DNA of 8,620 nt, from positions 1 through 8,620 of the forward strand of contig JAFSBF010000042.1 of assembly GCA_017441965.1 (NCBI GenBank), read 5' to 3'. This stretch comes from Clostridia bacterium (GTDB lineage: Bacteria; Bacillota; Clostridia; UMGS1883). Shown here piece after piece: positions 1 through 6,051 of the stretch. A program made the position numbers and the translations under genes. The notes under the pieces were generated by a model. The model was given only the letters and a program-made list of their open reading frames with translations. It made no database searches and was not told the origin of the DNA. Positions within the stretch are counted from its first letter, which is position 1. Each line of letters begins with the position of its first letter.

Positions 1-2
1 TT

Positions 3-533
3 ATGGAAAAGTATGATATAGCTGATGCAGACACACAAAAACTTGAAAGGATGATAAAAACGGATATGAATAAGACAGACAATTTAAATCAGAGGAACAC
101 AGAACTTATAAAAAGGCTTATCGCAGAAAATACATATCTGAAGAGAAACCGTGAAGCTGAAATTCGGGCAATGCGCGAGAGAGCGCAGGCACAGAAGCTC
201 AGAGCGCAGGTAGAGGAAACGAAAAAGACCTACAATGATTTTGATTTGGAAAAGGAGATTAAAAATCCTGAATTTGCCAGACTTCTCAGTGTAGGTGTAA
301 GTGTAAAGAATGCCTATGAGGTTACAAACATTGACAAAATCTTAGACAAAAAGGGTCGTGATGCCCAGAGAGAGGTTGTAAACTCAATACGCGCAAAGGG
401 AGTAAGACCCGTTGAAAACGGAAGTAGTCCGACAAGCGGTGTTATTTTGTCCAGCGATATTTCAAAGCTTACAAAAAAGCAGCGCGCAGAGCTTGCAAAA
501 AGAGCGGCAAAAGGCGAAATGATTGAATTTTGA
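3..533 (+). CDS. Putative phage capsid scaffolding protein (start possibly upstream)
   Basis: A 176-residue, highly charged protein directly before the major capsid gene, the usual place for a capsid scaffold. Residues about 12-80 are rich in K, E, R, Q and N with almost no aromatic residues and look like a long helix or coiled coil. A central block (FDLEKEIKNPEFARLL, about 79-94) is followed by a helical stretch. The C-terminus is a flexible Gly/Ser linker, then a basic segment with KLTKKQRAELAKRAAKGE. A basic C-terminal helix that binds coat protein is typical of scaffolds. Scaffold proteins direct procapsid assembly and leave the mature head. The ATG at 3 is the first available in the window, but only two bases precede it, so no ribosome binding site can be seen and the true start may lie further left. 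The role rests on position and composition, not on a catalytic motif. Confidence 0.7.
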   Translation: MEKYDIADADTQKLERMIKTDMNKTDNLNQRNTELIKRLIAENTYLKRNREAEIRAMRERAQAQKLRAQVEETKKTYNDFDLEKEIKNPEFARLLSVGVSVKNAYEVTNIDKILDKKGRDAQREVVNSIRAKGVRPVENGSSPTSGVILSSDISKLTKKQRAELAKRAAKGEMIEF

Positions 534-550
534 GGAAACCTCAGAATAAT

Positions 551-645
551 GTGAAATGCGAAATTCGAAATGCGAAATGATGGTGGATTTTTTGCAAGGC
601 AAAAAATCTTCATAAACTTCGAACTTCGAACTTTACATTTCGAAC
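551..645. repeat. Imperfect long palindrome of 7-nt repeats in the capsid gene leader
   Basis: The 140-nt spacer before the capsid gene is mostly one symmetric structure. Its left arm (553-580) is four tandem heptads: GAAATGC, GAAATTC, GAAATGC, GAAATGA. Its right arm (615-645) carries the same period on the opposite strand, with ACTTCGA, ACTTCGA, ACTTTAC and ATTTCGA. Aligned by period, roughly 20 of 29 positions of the arms are complementary. The centre is a perfect 10-bp stem (586-595 with 599-608, GATTTTTTGC against GCAAAAAATC) with a 3-nt loop. No U-run follows, so it is not a standard intrinsic terminator. It could be an interspersed palindromic repeat, a cruciform, or an mRNA hairpin that protects or separates the capsid message. 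Confidence 0.7.
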
Positions 646-657
646 TAAAAAACGAAC

Positions 658-665
658 GGAGTGAG
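658..665 (+). promoter_or_regulatory. Ribosome binding site of the major capsid gene
   Basis: GGAGTGAG lies 8 nt before the ATG at 674 (12 nt from its GGAG core). It supports the start that gives the MFNFNLQLFA leader, and it sits just outside the right arm of the upstream palindrome, so it stays accessible if the hairpin forms. Confidence 0.6.
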
Positions 666-673
666 TAAAATTT

Positions 674-1999
674 ATGTTTAATTTTAATTTGCAGCTTTTT
701 GCTGCAGGAGATGCTGTTAACACAACAGCAGGCATTGCAAATGCAAACACAGGGAATGTCACCCCCTATGGTGAAACAGGCGGTCTTTCAAATGAGATGA
801 AGACCTACTATTCGGATTATCTGATTGATATGGCAGAGCCTAAGCTCGTACACGATCAGTTTGGTCAGAAGTGTCCTATTCCCAAGGGAAATGGAAAAAC
901 GATTGAATTCAGAAAGTACGACCCCCTTCCCAAGATGACACAACCCCTTACAGAGGGTGTTACACCGAGCGGTCAGAAGCTCGATATGGGTGTTGTAAGT
1001 GCAGAGGTTAAGCAGTACGGCGGATTTATTGAGCTTTCAGATATCCTGATGCTGACTGCAATCGATAATAACCTCGTTCAGGCAACAAAGCTTCTGGGCG
1101 GTCAGGCAGGAAGAACACTTGACACAATTACGCGTGAGGTGCTCTCCGGCGGTACAAACGTGCAGTTTGCAGAAGGTCAGGTATCTTCAAGAAACAGACT
1201 TGTCGGAGGAAAGGACAGCGGCAATCATTATCTGAGTGTTGACGCAGTAAGAAGAGCAGTACGCTATCTTAAAAAGATGAATGCCGAAACAATTAACGGC
1301 AGCTTTGTGGGCATTATCCACCCTGATACTGCATATGACCTTATGAGCGACCCCAAGTGGGTAAACGTAAAGACATATTCTGACCCGGAGGGTATTTATC
1401 AGGGCGAAATCGGTAAAATCGAAAACGTAAGATTTGTTGAGTCAAGTGAGGCAAAGATTTTCCACGCGGAGGATTTGTGTGCAGAGTCAAGAACTCTTAC
1501 CGCTGAAAACTACACCGTCCTTGATGCAGAGGAAAACGCAGCGGCAAATTGCGGCAGTGGCTCACTTTATAAGCTTGCTGTAGGCGAAACCATTACAGAG
1601 GAAGATGGCGCAAGACTTGTCGGCGCAACAATTCAGATTAATTGCAGCAATCAGTATGAAAGCGCAAAGGTATGCGGAATTAATCCTGATGGCAGTGTGC
1701 TCTATCTTGAAGCACCTCTCATGATTGCGCCCTCTTCAGGGGATTTCATTTACCCCGGTGAGGCAGGTTTTGAGGGCTGCGATGTGTATTCCACACTTAT
1801 TATAGGTGACAATGCATATGGTACAACAGAGCTTTCGGGCGGCGGTCTTACCCATATTATAAAGCAGCTCGGCTCTGCCGGAACTGCCGACCCTCTTAAT
1901 CAGAGAGCGACAGCGGGATGGAAAGCCACTAAGGCTGCAGTAAGACTTGTTGAGCCTTATATGATAAGAATTGAAACAGCAAGCACTTTCGGAAACTAA
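674..1999 (+). CDS. Major capsid protein, N4-gp56 family
   Basis: A 441-residue protein that builds the icosahedral head. The N-terminus MFNFNLQLFAA is the leader common in capsid proteins of Firmicute phages. The family signature follows: SDYLIDMAEPKLVHDQFG (47-64), KGNGKTIEFRKYDPLP (71-86), LTEGVTPSG (92-100), a conserved QYGGFIELSD segment (114-123), GIIHPDTAYDL (213-223) and FVESSEAKIF (254-263). The last conserved block, GCDVYSTLIIGDNAYG (368-383), comes after an insertion of about 100 residues (266-367) with an alternating, beta-rich look that may be a surface domain. The C-terminus ends with a conserved VRLVEPYMIRIE strand. There is no obvious protease-processed delta domain; the scaffold appears to be the separate upstream gene. 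A GGAG-type ribosome binding site supports the start. The family call is firm; the insertion's role is inferred. Confidence 0.93.
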   Translation: MFNFNLQLFAAGDAVNTTAGIANANTGNVTPYGETGGLSNEMKTYYSDYLIDMAEPKLVHDQFGQKCPIPKGNGKTIEFRKYDPLPKMTQPLTEGVTPSGQKLDMGVVSAEVKQYGGFIELSDILMLTAIDNNLVQATKLLGGQAGRTLDTITREVLSGGTNVQFAEGQVSSRNRLVGGKDSGNHYLSVDAVRRAVRYLKKMNAETINGSFVGIIHPDTAYDLMSDPKWVNVKTYSDPEGIYQGEIGKIENVRFVESSEAKIFHAEDLCAESRTLTAENYTVLDAEENAAANCGSGSLYKLAVGETITEEDGARLVGATIQINCSNQYESAKVCGINPDGSVLYLEAPLMIAPSSGDFIYPGEAGFEGCDVYSTLIIGDNAYGTTELSGGGLTHIIKQLGSAGTADPLNQRATAGWKATKAAVRLVEPYMIRIETASTFGN

Positions 2000-2060
2000 A
2001 AAAGTAGCCCCCAGGGGATGTAAAAAAAGTCCAGACCGTAAAAAGGCGATAAAGATACGA

Positions 2061-2097
2061 AATTCAGGTGGTTTATAATTTATAAAACATCTGAATT
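2061..2097 (+). repeat. 17-bp hairpin within the structured spacer
   Basis: AATTCAGGTGGTTTATA (2061-2077) pairs with TATAAAACATCTGAATT (2081-2097) around an ATT loop. Of 17 positions, 15 are Watson-Crick, one is a G-U wobble and one is a G-A mismatch. After a 2-nt internal loop it can extend by TAC (2056-2058) with GTA (2100-2102). It is the strongest local hairpin in the spacer. Confidence 0.75.
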
Positions 2098-2199
2098 CGG
2101 TAGAAAAATCTCATTTTATTCGATTTTTCGTAGTTTATAAGCCTTTTTACTACGAACAAACTTCGCCTCTCGACGTACCCACGTACGCCTTCGGGTAAC

Positions 2200-2217
2200 C
2201 CAAAGCTTACGCTTTGG
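2200..2217 (+). repeat. Perfect 7-bp hairpin with TTAC loop
   Basis: CCAAAGC (2200-2206), loop TTAC, GCTTTGG (2211-2217). It sits inside the larger stem 2156-2162/2221-2227, next to two smaller hairpins (2174-2187 and 2188-2195), so this part of the spacer can fold as a three-hairpin branch. Confidence 0.65.
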
Positions 2218-2247
2218 CTCAGTTTGTCCATTCTGAAGCATTTTTTT
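2217..2247 (+). terminator. Possible weak intrinsic terminator inside the spacer
   Basis: GCTCAG (2217-2222) can pair with CTGAAGC (2233-2239) with one bulged A, followed after one base by seven T residues (2241-2247). This is the shape of a Rho-independent terminator, but the stem is short and bulged. It competes with the stem 2156-2162/2221-2227, so a terminator/antiterminator choice is conceivable. Since the downstream genes belong to the same module, any termination would have to be partial or conditional. Confidence 0.25.
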
Positions 2248-2251
2248 CTAT

Positions 2252-2280
2252 CCCCTGAAATGGGGTGTAAAAAGAGGAGG
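2252..2280 (+). promoter_or_regulatory. Hairpin plus strong ribosome binding site for the 94-residue protein gene
   Basis: CCCC (2252-2255) and GGGG (2262-2265) form a small hairpin just before AGAGGAGG (2273-2280), a strong Shine-Dalgarno sequence 10 nt before the ATG at 2291. The same CCCC can instead join the long-range stem with 2014-2017. Either fold leaves the Shine-Dalgarno itself single-stranded. Confidence 0.5.
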
Positions 2281-2290
2281 ATAAAATATT

Positions 2291-2575
2291 ATGGCAACAA
2301 ATAAGAAAGCAGTGACAAATGAAACTGTAAAAAGAAATGATGAAAACACATTGGTTGAAATTGAACTTTTCCGTGATAACAAGGATTACAAGGACAATGT
2401 GTTTGTAGCAGTGAACGGTGAAAGCTGTGTTATTGCAAGAGGCAGAAAGGTGAAAATCAAAAAGAAGTTTGCAGACGTTATTGAAAACTCAATGCGTCAG
2501 GATATAAAGACTGCCAGACTTATGGATAACAAGTCAGATGAATTTTTGCGTGATGCTGCCTTGAGAAACATTTAA
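2291..2575 (+). CDS. Small capsid-adjacent phage protein, function unknown
   Basis: A 94-residue protein with a basic, polar N-terminal tail (about 1-18), then a compact predicted alpha/beta region: LVEIELFRDNKDYKDNVFVAVNG (about 21-43), a strand around CVIARGRKVKIKKKF, and a helix ending in a charged tail. Short proteins of this pattern (ELF.D...YKD.VFVAVNGE, then a basic KVK.KKFA segment) commonly follow N4-gp56-type capsid genes in Firmicute prophages, so a minor head or head-completion role is likely; this is inferred from position. No enzyme motif is seen. It has a strong AGAGGAGG site and is followed 14 nt later by the fibre gene. The 291-nt structured spacer separates it from the capsid gene. 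Confidence 0.72.
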   Translation: MATNKKAVTNETVKRNDENTLVEIELFRDNKDYKDNVFVAVNGESCVIARGRKVKIKKKFADVIENSMRQDIKTARLMDNKSDEFLRDAALRNI

Positions 2576-2589
2576 AGGGGGAAGCTTTT

Positions 2590-3711
2590 ATGGCAAGTTT
2601 TAACCTTGGCAGAATAAAAGGCGATATGGGACCCAAGGGCGATACAGGCGCAAAAGGTGATACAGGTGCAAAAGGTGATAAAGGCGATAAAGGTGAAAAG
2701 GGCGAACGTGGTACAGATGGAATGACACCAATTTTTGCCGTGGACAGGGTAGAGACACTCCCCTCTTTTCAGGAGGCATATGTAGAGGTAAATACAGACG
2801 ATGCCGCAAATCCTAAGCTATCCTTTTATATACCAAGGGGCAAAGACGGCAAAGACGGCGCAGGTGATATGCTGAGCGCAGTATATGATACAGAGGGGAA
2901 AAATCAGGATTTTTTCCTTTATGCGCAGCAGCTTTTTGAAAAATGTGTAAAAACAGATGGTGGAAATCTTGCGGGGATTCTTACCGCATATGAATCATCC
3001 CCCGATAAAAGATGCCTTAGAAATGTAACTGTGGCAGATACTTTGCCCGAAGATGCAGCGCAGGGAGATTTGTGTATCAAAATTAATCAAAAAAGCTCCA
3101 AGACACTTGGTGAGTGCGGTGCAGGAAGCATCCTTTTGGTTACAGAGGGTGATGAAACGGTAGAATACCTTGTAGCGGGAAAGGACATTCCCGTAGCGGG
3201 GGGCGTGACACTTGTGCGCAGATATTTGCCAAATTACCAGATTTGTTATGATAGCCTTATGAAAAGCCGTTATTTGTTGTCAAATGCGGATATTCTTCTT
3301 GAAAACACATACAGACCTCTGTTTTCGCCCGCTGTCCAAAAAAATATGATGACAGTACCCATTGATACTTATGTAAAAAGGCACTGTTTCTTACTTTCAC
3401 ACACAGAAATAAGTCAGTTGGAGTATTTTATAAATAACGGACGTACGGCAACAAATAATCCTTCGGGAAGTCCGCTGACGTATCTTACGCGGACAATAGG
3501 AAGTAATTCAACAGTTTATGCAGTAAATTATGAAGGACTTTATACGACACTATCCCAGGGGACAATGAGCTATTTTCGTCCTGCATTTGTATTGCCAAGC
3601 GAAATGGCAGTTGAAAATACAGAATATAACGGACAGCCGGCGCTCAAAATTCCTGAAGAAAATGCAGGTATATTTGTGTTTGACGGTGCTGCGTGGAAGG
3701 AGTGCATATAG
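2590..3711 (+). CDS. Collagen-like phage fibre protein with DUF6273-like C-terminal domain
   Basis: A 373-residue protein, probably a trimeric virion fibre or head appendage. Residues 11-44 are uninterrupted Gly-X-Y triplets (12 glycines, mostly GDK, GDT, GAK), which form a collagen-type triple helix. Residues 45-83 form the small beta unit often linked to such repeats (NPKLSFYIPRG), followed by a second short collagen run GKDGKDGAG (84-92). GDMLSAVYD (92-100) is a linker seen in many Clostridia phage appendage proteins. The region 265-339 (LLSHTEIS, then YLTRTIG, VNYEGLY, FRPAFVLPS) resembles DUF6273, a C-type-lectin/FGE-like fold frequent in phage surface proteins, which suggests host-surface binding. 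A GGGGGAAG ribosome binding site precedes the ATG. Host-receptor binding is an inference; a head-fibre role is the alternative, given the position between head and tail genes. Confidence 0.78.
   Translation: MASFNLGRIKGDMGPKGDTGAKGDTGAKGDKGDKGEKGERGTDGMTPIFAVDRVETLPSFQEAYVEVNTDDAANPKLSFYIPRGKDGKDGAGDMLSAVYDTEGKNQDFFLYAQQLFEKCVKTDGGNLAGILTAYESSPDKRCLRNVTVADTLPEDAAQGDLCIKINQKSSKTLGECGAGSILLVTEGDETVEYLVAGKDIPVAGGVTLVRRYLPNYQICYDSLMKSRYLLSNADILLENTYRPLFSPAVQKNMMTVPIDTYVKRHCFLLSHTEISQLEYFINNGRTATNNPSGSPLTYLTRTIGSNSTVYAVNYEGLYTTLSQGTMSYFRPAFVLPSEMAVENTEYNGQPALKIPEENAGIFVFDGAAWKECI
2638..2709 (+). repeat. 9/18-nt tandem repeat encoding collagen triplets
   Basis: An imperfect 18-nt unit encoding GDTGAK occurs twice (2638-2655 and 2656-2673), followed by 9-nt units encoding GDK, GDK, GEK and GER to 2709. 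Third-position changes (GGC/GGT) show that it is not a fresh duplication. Repeat-number change by slippage would keep the frame and change fibre length. Confidence 0.75.
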
Positions 3712-3712
3712 T

Positions 3713-4066
3713 ATGGCAACAATAAACTCAGCAATACAATCAGCAATGAGACTTCACCCTGACAGTATTGACGATGCCACAAAATGCCGATGGATAAGCG
3801 AGCTTGACGGAAAAATTATGCGCGAGACTATGCACCGTAATGACTTTGCAGGGTATGAATTTCCCCGAGACGGGGATAAAAAGCTATTGGCAGATAGCCC
3901 ATACGATAATATTTACGAGCTTTATATAATTGCGATGGGCGATTTTTTCAGCGGAGAGCTTGCTGCCTATAATGCCTCTGCAGTCCTGTTTGAACAGGCA
4001 TATTCAGAGTTTCGGAAAAATTATCTCAGAAACAATATGCCACCACAGAAAAGGCTTGAAATTTAG
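3713..4066 (+). CDS. Small phage protein in the head-tail adaptor position
   Basis: The ATG at 3713 gives 117 residues (MATINSAIQSAMRLHPDSID...). An in-frame ATG exists at 3587, but it would overlap the fibre gene by 125 nt. The 3713 start has AAGGAG at 3697-3702 and begins 1 nt after the upstream stop, so it is preferred. The protein is mainly helical: an N-terminal helix, a WISELDGKIMRE segment, a middle stretch with several acidic and Tyr residues (SPYDNIYELYIIAMGDFFSGELAAYNAS), and a C-terminal basic tail ending MPPQKRLEI. Proteins of this size and pattern are common in the head-tail region of Firmicute phages. Its position right before a T7 gp12-like nozzle gene suggests the adaptor (T7 gp11-like) that joins portal to tail. 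The homology to gp11 is not visible by eye, so the role is inferred from order. Confidence 0.72.
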   Translation: MATINSAIQSAMRLHPDSIDDATKCRWISELDGKIMRETMHRNDFAGYEFPRDGDKKLLADSPYDNIYELYIIAMGDFFSGELAAYNASAVLFEQAYSEFRKNYLRNNMPPQKRLEI

Positions 4067-4078
4067 GGGGGTGAATTT

Positions 4079-5860
4079 ATGAGGCTTCCTGTATTTCGGG
4101 GAGAAAAACGCTACAGACGCCATATGGTAACCTTTGGCGGACTAAACCTTATGCAAAGCTTTTCCGATGGTGAGATGCGCGATTGCAGCGGCATATCGCA
4201 TATAAGCTTCCCTGCGCTGACCCAACGGCAGAAAAGTGCGAGCCTCTTTCCGTGCGAAAAACCCTCGGCACTGATTTTTGCGGGAAAAGAGTGTATTGCT
4301 GCCAGCGGTGCACTATACTACGACCGCAAGAAGGTCGGGGAGCTTTCGGAAGGAACGGACAAGCAGCTTGCATATATGGGGAGTAAGGTGCTTGTCTTTC
4401 CCGACAAGGTCTACTACGATGTTAAGGAGAAAAAATTCGGCTCTCTTCAGGCAGAGTGCGTCATAAGCGGTGTGGAGGTAAGCTTTACCCAAAATGCAAT
4501 AACTGTTCCGTCTGCAAATTATGTGACAACCTCAAAGGTTGAGCAGCATACATTTTCCCAAAATGAGCTTCTCACAACATATACCTCCGTAACGCAGCAG
4601 AGCGATAAGTTTATATTCAGCGGATTTAAGTTTAAAAAACCCGGGGAGCTTCTGGTAGATACAATCCTTTGCGAAAAATGTGCCGCAAACCAATACCGCA
4701 CAGTAATGAGTATAGAAGAGAGCGCAGATTTAAAAAGCTATACTGTAACAAGCAAGCTGATAACGCTCGAAAATAGTATGAAGAATATTTTTTCGGAATT
4801 TCGGGCAAACGATGTTGTTGAAATATCAGGATGCCAAGCAAATGCAAATAATAAGACGGCAACAATTGAGGAAAGGGGCTTAGCAACGCTGACCTTTGCG
4901 GAGGGAACATTCAGCGAAGCAAAGGAAACGGCGGATATTACTATTAAGAGGAAAATCCCTGATTTTACCTCTGTATGCAGCTACGAAAACAGATTGTGGG
5001 GCTGCGAGGGTAACACAATCTATGCCTCGGCACTGGGTGACCCGTTTAATTTTTTCCGTTACAGACAGCTTTCAACAGACAGCTTCAGCGTAGAATCAAG
5101 CACCAGCGGAGATTTTACAGCGTGCGTTACATACGGAAACTGCTGCCTGTTTTTTAAGGAAAATGCCTGCTACAAGCTTTACGGAAACCGCCCTGCCAAT
5201 TTTCAGCTTACGGAAAGCTTTGGCAGCGGACTTGCAAAAACAGAAAGAAGAAGCATCGCAAGTGTCAACGGAAAAATCCTCTATAACGGAAACGGCGGTG
5301 TGTTTGTATTTTACGGCGGTATACCGCAGTGCGTTTCACAAAAAATTGAGGGTATTACGCTGAAGGATACAATCGGCGGCAGTGACGGAAAAAGGTATTA
5401 TCTCAGCACACAGACGGAAAGCGGACGAATAGAGCTTGTATATGATACAGAGCTTGGATTATGGAGCAAGTCAGGCGTTAAGGATGTGGTTGCGTATGAA
5501 TATTACGGCGGAACTATGTATCGTCTGACATCAGAGGGGGTAGAGGAGATTCTTGCCGAGCCTGATGAAAATGCGCAGTGGAGCGTAACACTGTGCCCGT
5601 TTGATGAAAATTACTATAAAACAAAAAATTACTCACGTATACATATATGCGCGCAGCTTTTTAATGATTCGTGGATTTGTGTGGAGGTAAAAAGTGATAA
5701 TGGACAGTGGAGAACGGTTTCCACACAGTACGGAAATGAAAAAAGCTACATAAATATTCCCGTTATTATAAAAAACTGCCATAATATAGAGATTAGGCTT
5801 TCAGGAAAGGGAAAAAGCATTATCGAGTCAATAACACGGGAATTTTGCGTGAAGGGGTGA
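4079..5860 (+). CDS. Tail nozzle (T7 gp12-like tail tubular protein B) candidate
   Basis: A 593-residue, beta-rich protein with short repeated strand-turn units, as in the beta-propeller nozzle of short-tailed phages. The start region (RLPVFRGEKRYRRHMVTFGGLNLMQSF) opens with the 'f.GLN' pattern often seen in such proteins. The best match is at 304-341: ENRLWGCEGNTIYAS, then GDPFNFFRY, then LSTDSFSVES. It parallels the conserved 'R..... N.v..S..Gd..NF' segment of T7 gp12-type proteins, where it lies in the propeller. Later segments (KILYNGNGGVFVFYGG, YYLSTQ, LVYDTELGLWSKS) look like propeller blades, and the last ~110 residues form a separate beta domain. It would form the hexameric tube through which DNA leaves. 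An AGGGGGGTG ribosome binding site overlaps the stop of the previous gene. The family is inferred from motif and order, with no search run. Confidence 0.75.
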   Translation: MRLPVFRGEKRYRRHMVTFGGLNLMQSFSDGEMRDCSGISHISFPALTQRQKSASLFPCEKPSALIFAGKECIAASGALYYDRKKVGELSEGTDKQLAYMGSKVLVFPDKVYYDVKEKKFGSLQAECVISGVEVSFTQNAITVPSANYVTTSKVEQHTFSQNELLTTYTSVTQQSDKFIFSGFKFKKPGELLVDTILCEKCAANQYRTVMSIEESADLKSYTVTSKLITLENSMKNIFSEFRANDVVEISGCQANANNKTATIEERGLATLTFAEGTFSEAKETADITIKRKIPDFTSVCSYENRLWGCEGNTIYASALGDPFNFFRYRQLSTDSFSVESSTSGDFTACVTYGNCCLFFKENACYKLYGNRPANFQLTESFGSGLAKTERRSIASVNGKILYNGNGGVFVFYGGIPQCVSQKIEGITLKDTIGGSDGKRYYLSTQTESGRIELVYDTELGLWSKSGVKDVVAYEYYGGTMYRLTSEGVEEILAEPDENAQWSVTLCPFDENYYKTKNYSRIHICAQLFNDSWICVEVKSDNGQWRTVSTQYGNEKSYINIPVIIKNCHNIEIRLSGKGKSIIESITREFCVKG

Positions 5861-6051
5861 GTGATATATTTACACAGCTACCTGATTTAAACGGAAAAAC
5901 GCCGCAGGAGGCGGTGCGTATAATGGAAAATTACCTGCGTGCAAATATGCAGGAGCTTGAATACATATTAACGCATCTTGACAGCTCCAACATAATTGAA
6001 ATTGATATAACAAAGACTACTATTTATAAGGGGGAGGACAATGAGCTATAA
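5857..6051 (+). CDS. Small translationally coupled phage protein, function unknown
   Basis: About 64 residues (VSDIFTQLPDLNGKTPQEAVRIMENYL...), mostly one or two helices with a C-terminal polar tail. The LPDLNGKTPQE...YL...M.ELEYIL.HLD pattern recurs in small proteins and N-terminal linkers of phage tail or baseplate proteins of Clostridia. The start is uncertain. GTG at 5857 overlaps the upstream TGA by four bases (GTGA), a usual coupling arrangement, but GAAGG at 5851 is too close to serve as its ribosome binding site. TTG at 5845 would add four residues without a good site. The 3' end overlaps the next gene by 11 nt. The coding call rests on tight packing and a protein-like sequence. Confidence 0.65.
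   Translation: MSDIFTQLPDLNGKTPQEAVRIMENYLRANMQELEYILTHLDSSNIIEIDITKTTIYKGEDNEL

Larger units (their letters stand above)
2008..2265 (+). other. Highly structured noncoding spacer between capsid gene and next gene (candidate structured RNA)
   Basis: The 291-nt gap 2000-2290 has no plausible reading frame on either strand but many nested complementary segments. A closing stem pairs 2012-2019 (CAGGGGAT) with 2250-2257 (ATCCCCTG). It can extend after a 4-nt bulge by 2008-2011 with 2262-2265. Inside are: 2038-2047 with 2141-2150 (10 bp perfect); a hairpin 2061-2097; 2103-2110 with 2122-2129 (8 bp); 2156-2162 with 2221-2227 (7 bp); 2174-2178 with 2183-2187 (5 bp); CC-TTCG-GG at 2188-2195; and 2200-2206 with 2211-2217 (7 bp, TTAC loop). 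Some pairings exclude each other. I recognise no named riboswitch, intron or phage RNA class. It may be a structured leader for the downstream late genes or a mobile repeat. Confidence 0.55.

Noticed and set aside
586..608. The perfect 10-bp stem as an intrinsic terminator before the capsid gene
   Set aside because: The stem is AT-rich and not followed by a T-run, and stopping there would shut off the capsid gene.
314..613. Open frame on the - strand opposite the scaffold gene
   Set aside because: It overlaps a well-supported + strand gene, has no ribosome binding site or protein-like domain, and is a shadow of the other strand.
2150..2230. tRNA or other known RNA gene in the hairpin cluster
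   Set aside because: There is no acceptor stem, anticodon loop, or TTC motif in the right place; the hairpins do not form a cloverleaf.
2600..2809. - strand frame rich in His, Leu, Tyr and Pro opposite the collagen-like region
   Set aside because: It is the complement of the GGN-repeat coding segment, and the composition is forced by that repeat.
3481..3580. Possible diversity-generating retroelement target at the AAT-rich fibre tip
   Set aside because: Several AAT codons occur in the DUF6273-like region, but no reverse transcriptase, template repeat or accessory gene is in the window.
3587..3712. Upstream ATG extension of the 117-residue protein
   Set aside because: It would overlap the fibre gene by 125 nt, and the ATG at 3713 has AAGGAG at proper distance.
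4066..4071. Run of six G as a phase-variation tract before the nozzle gene
   Set aside because: It is short, noncoding, and is simply the ribosome binding site overlapping the previous stop.
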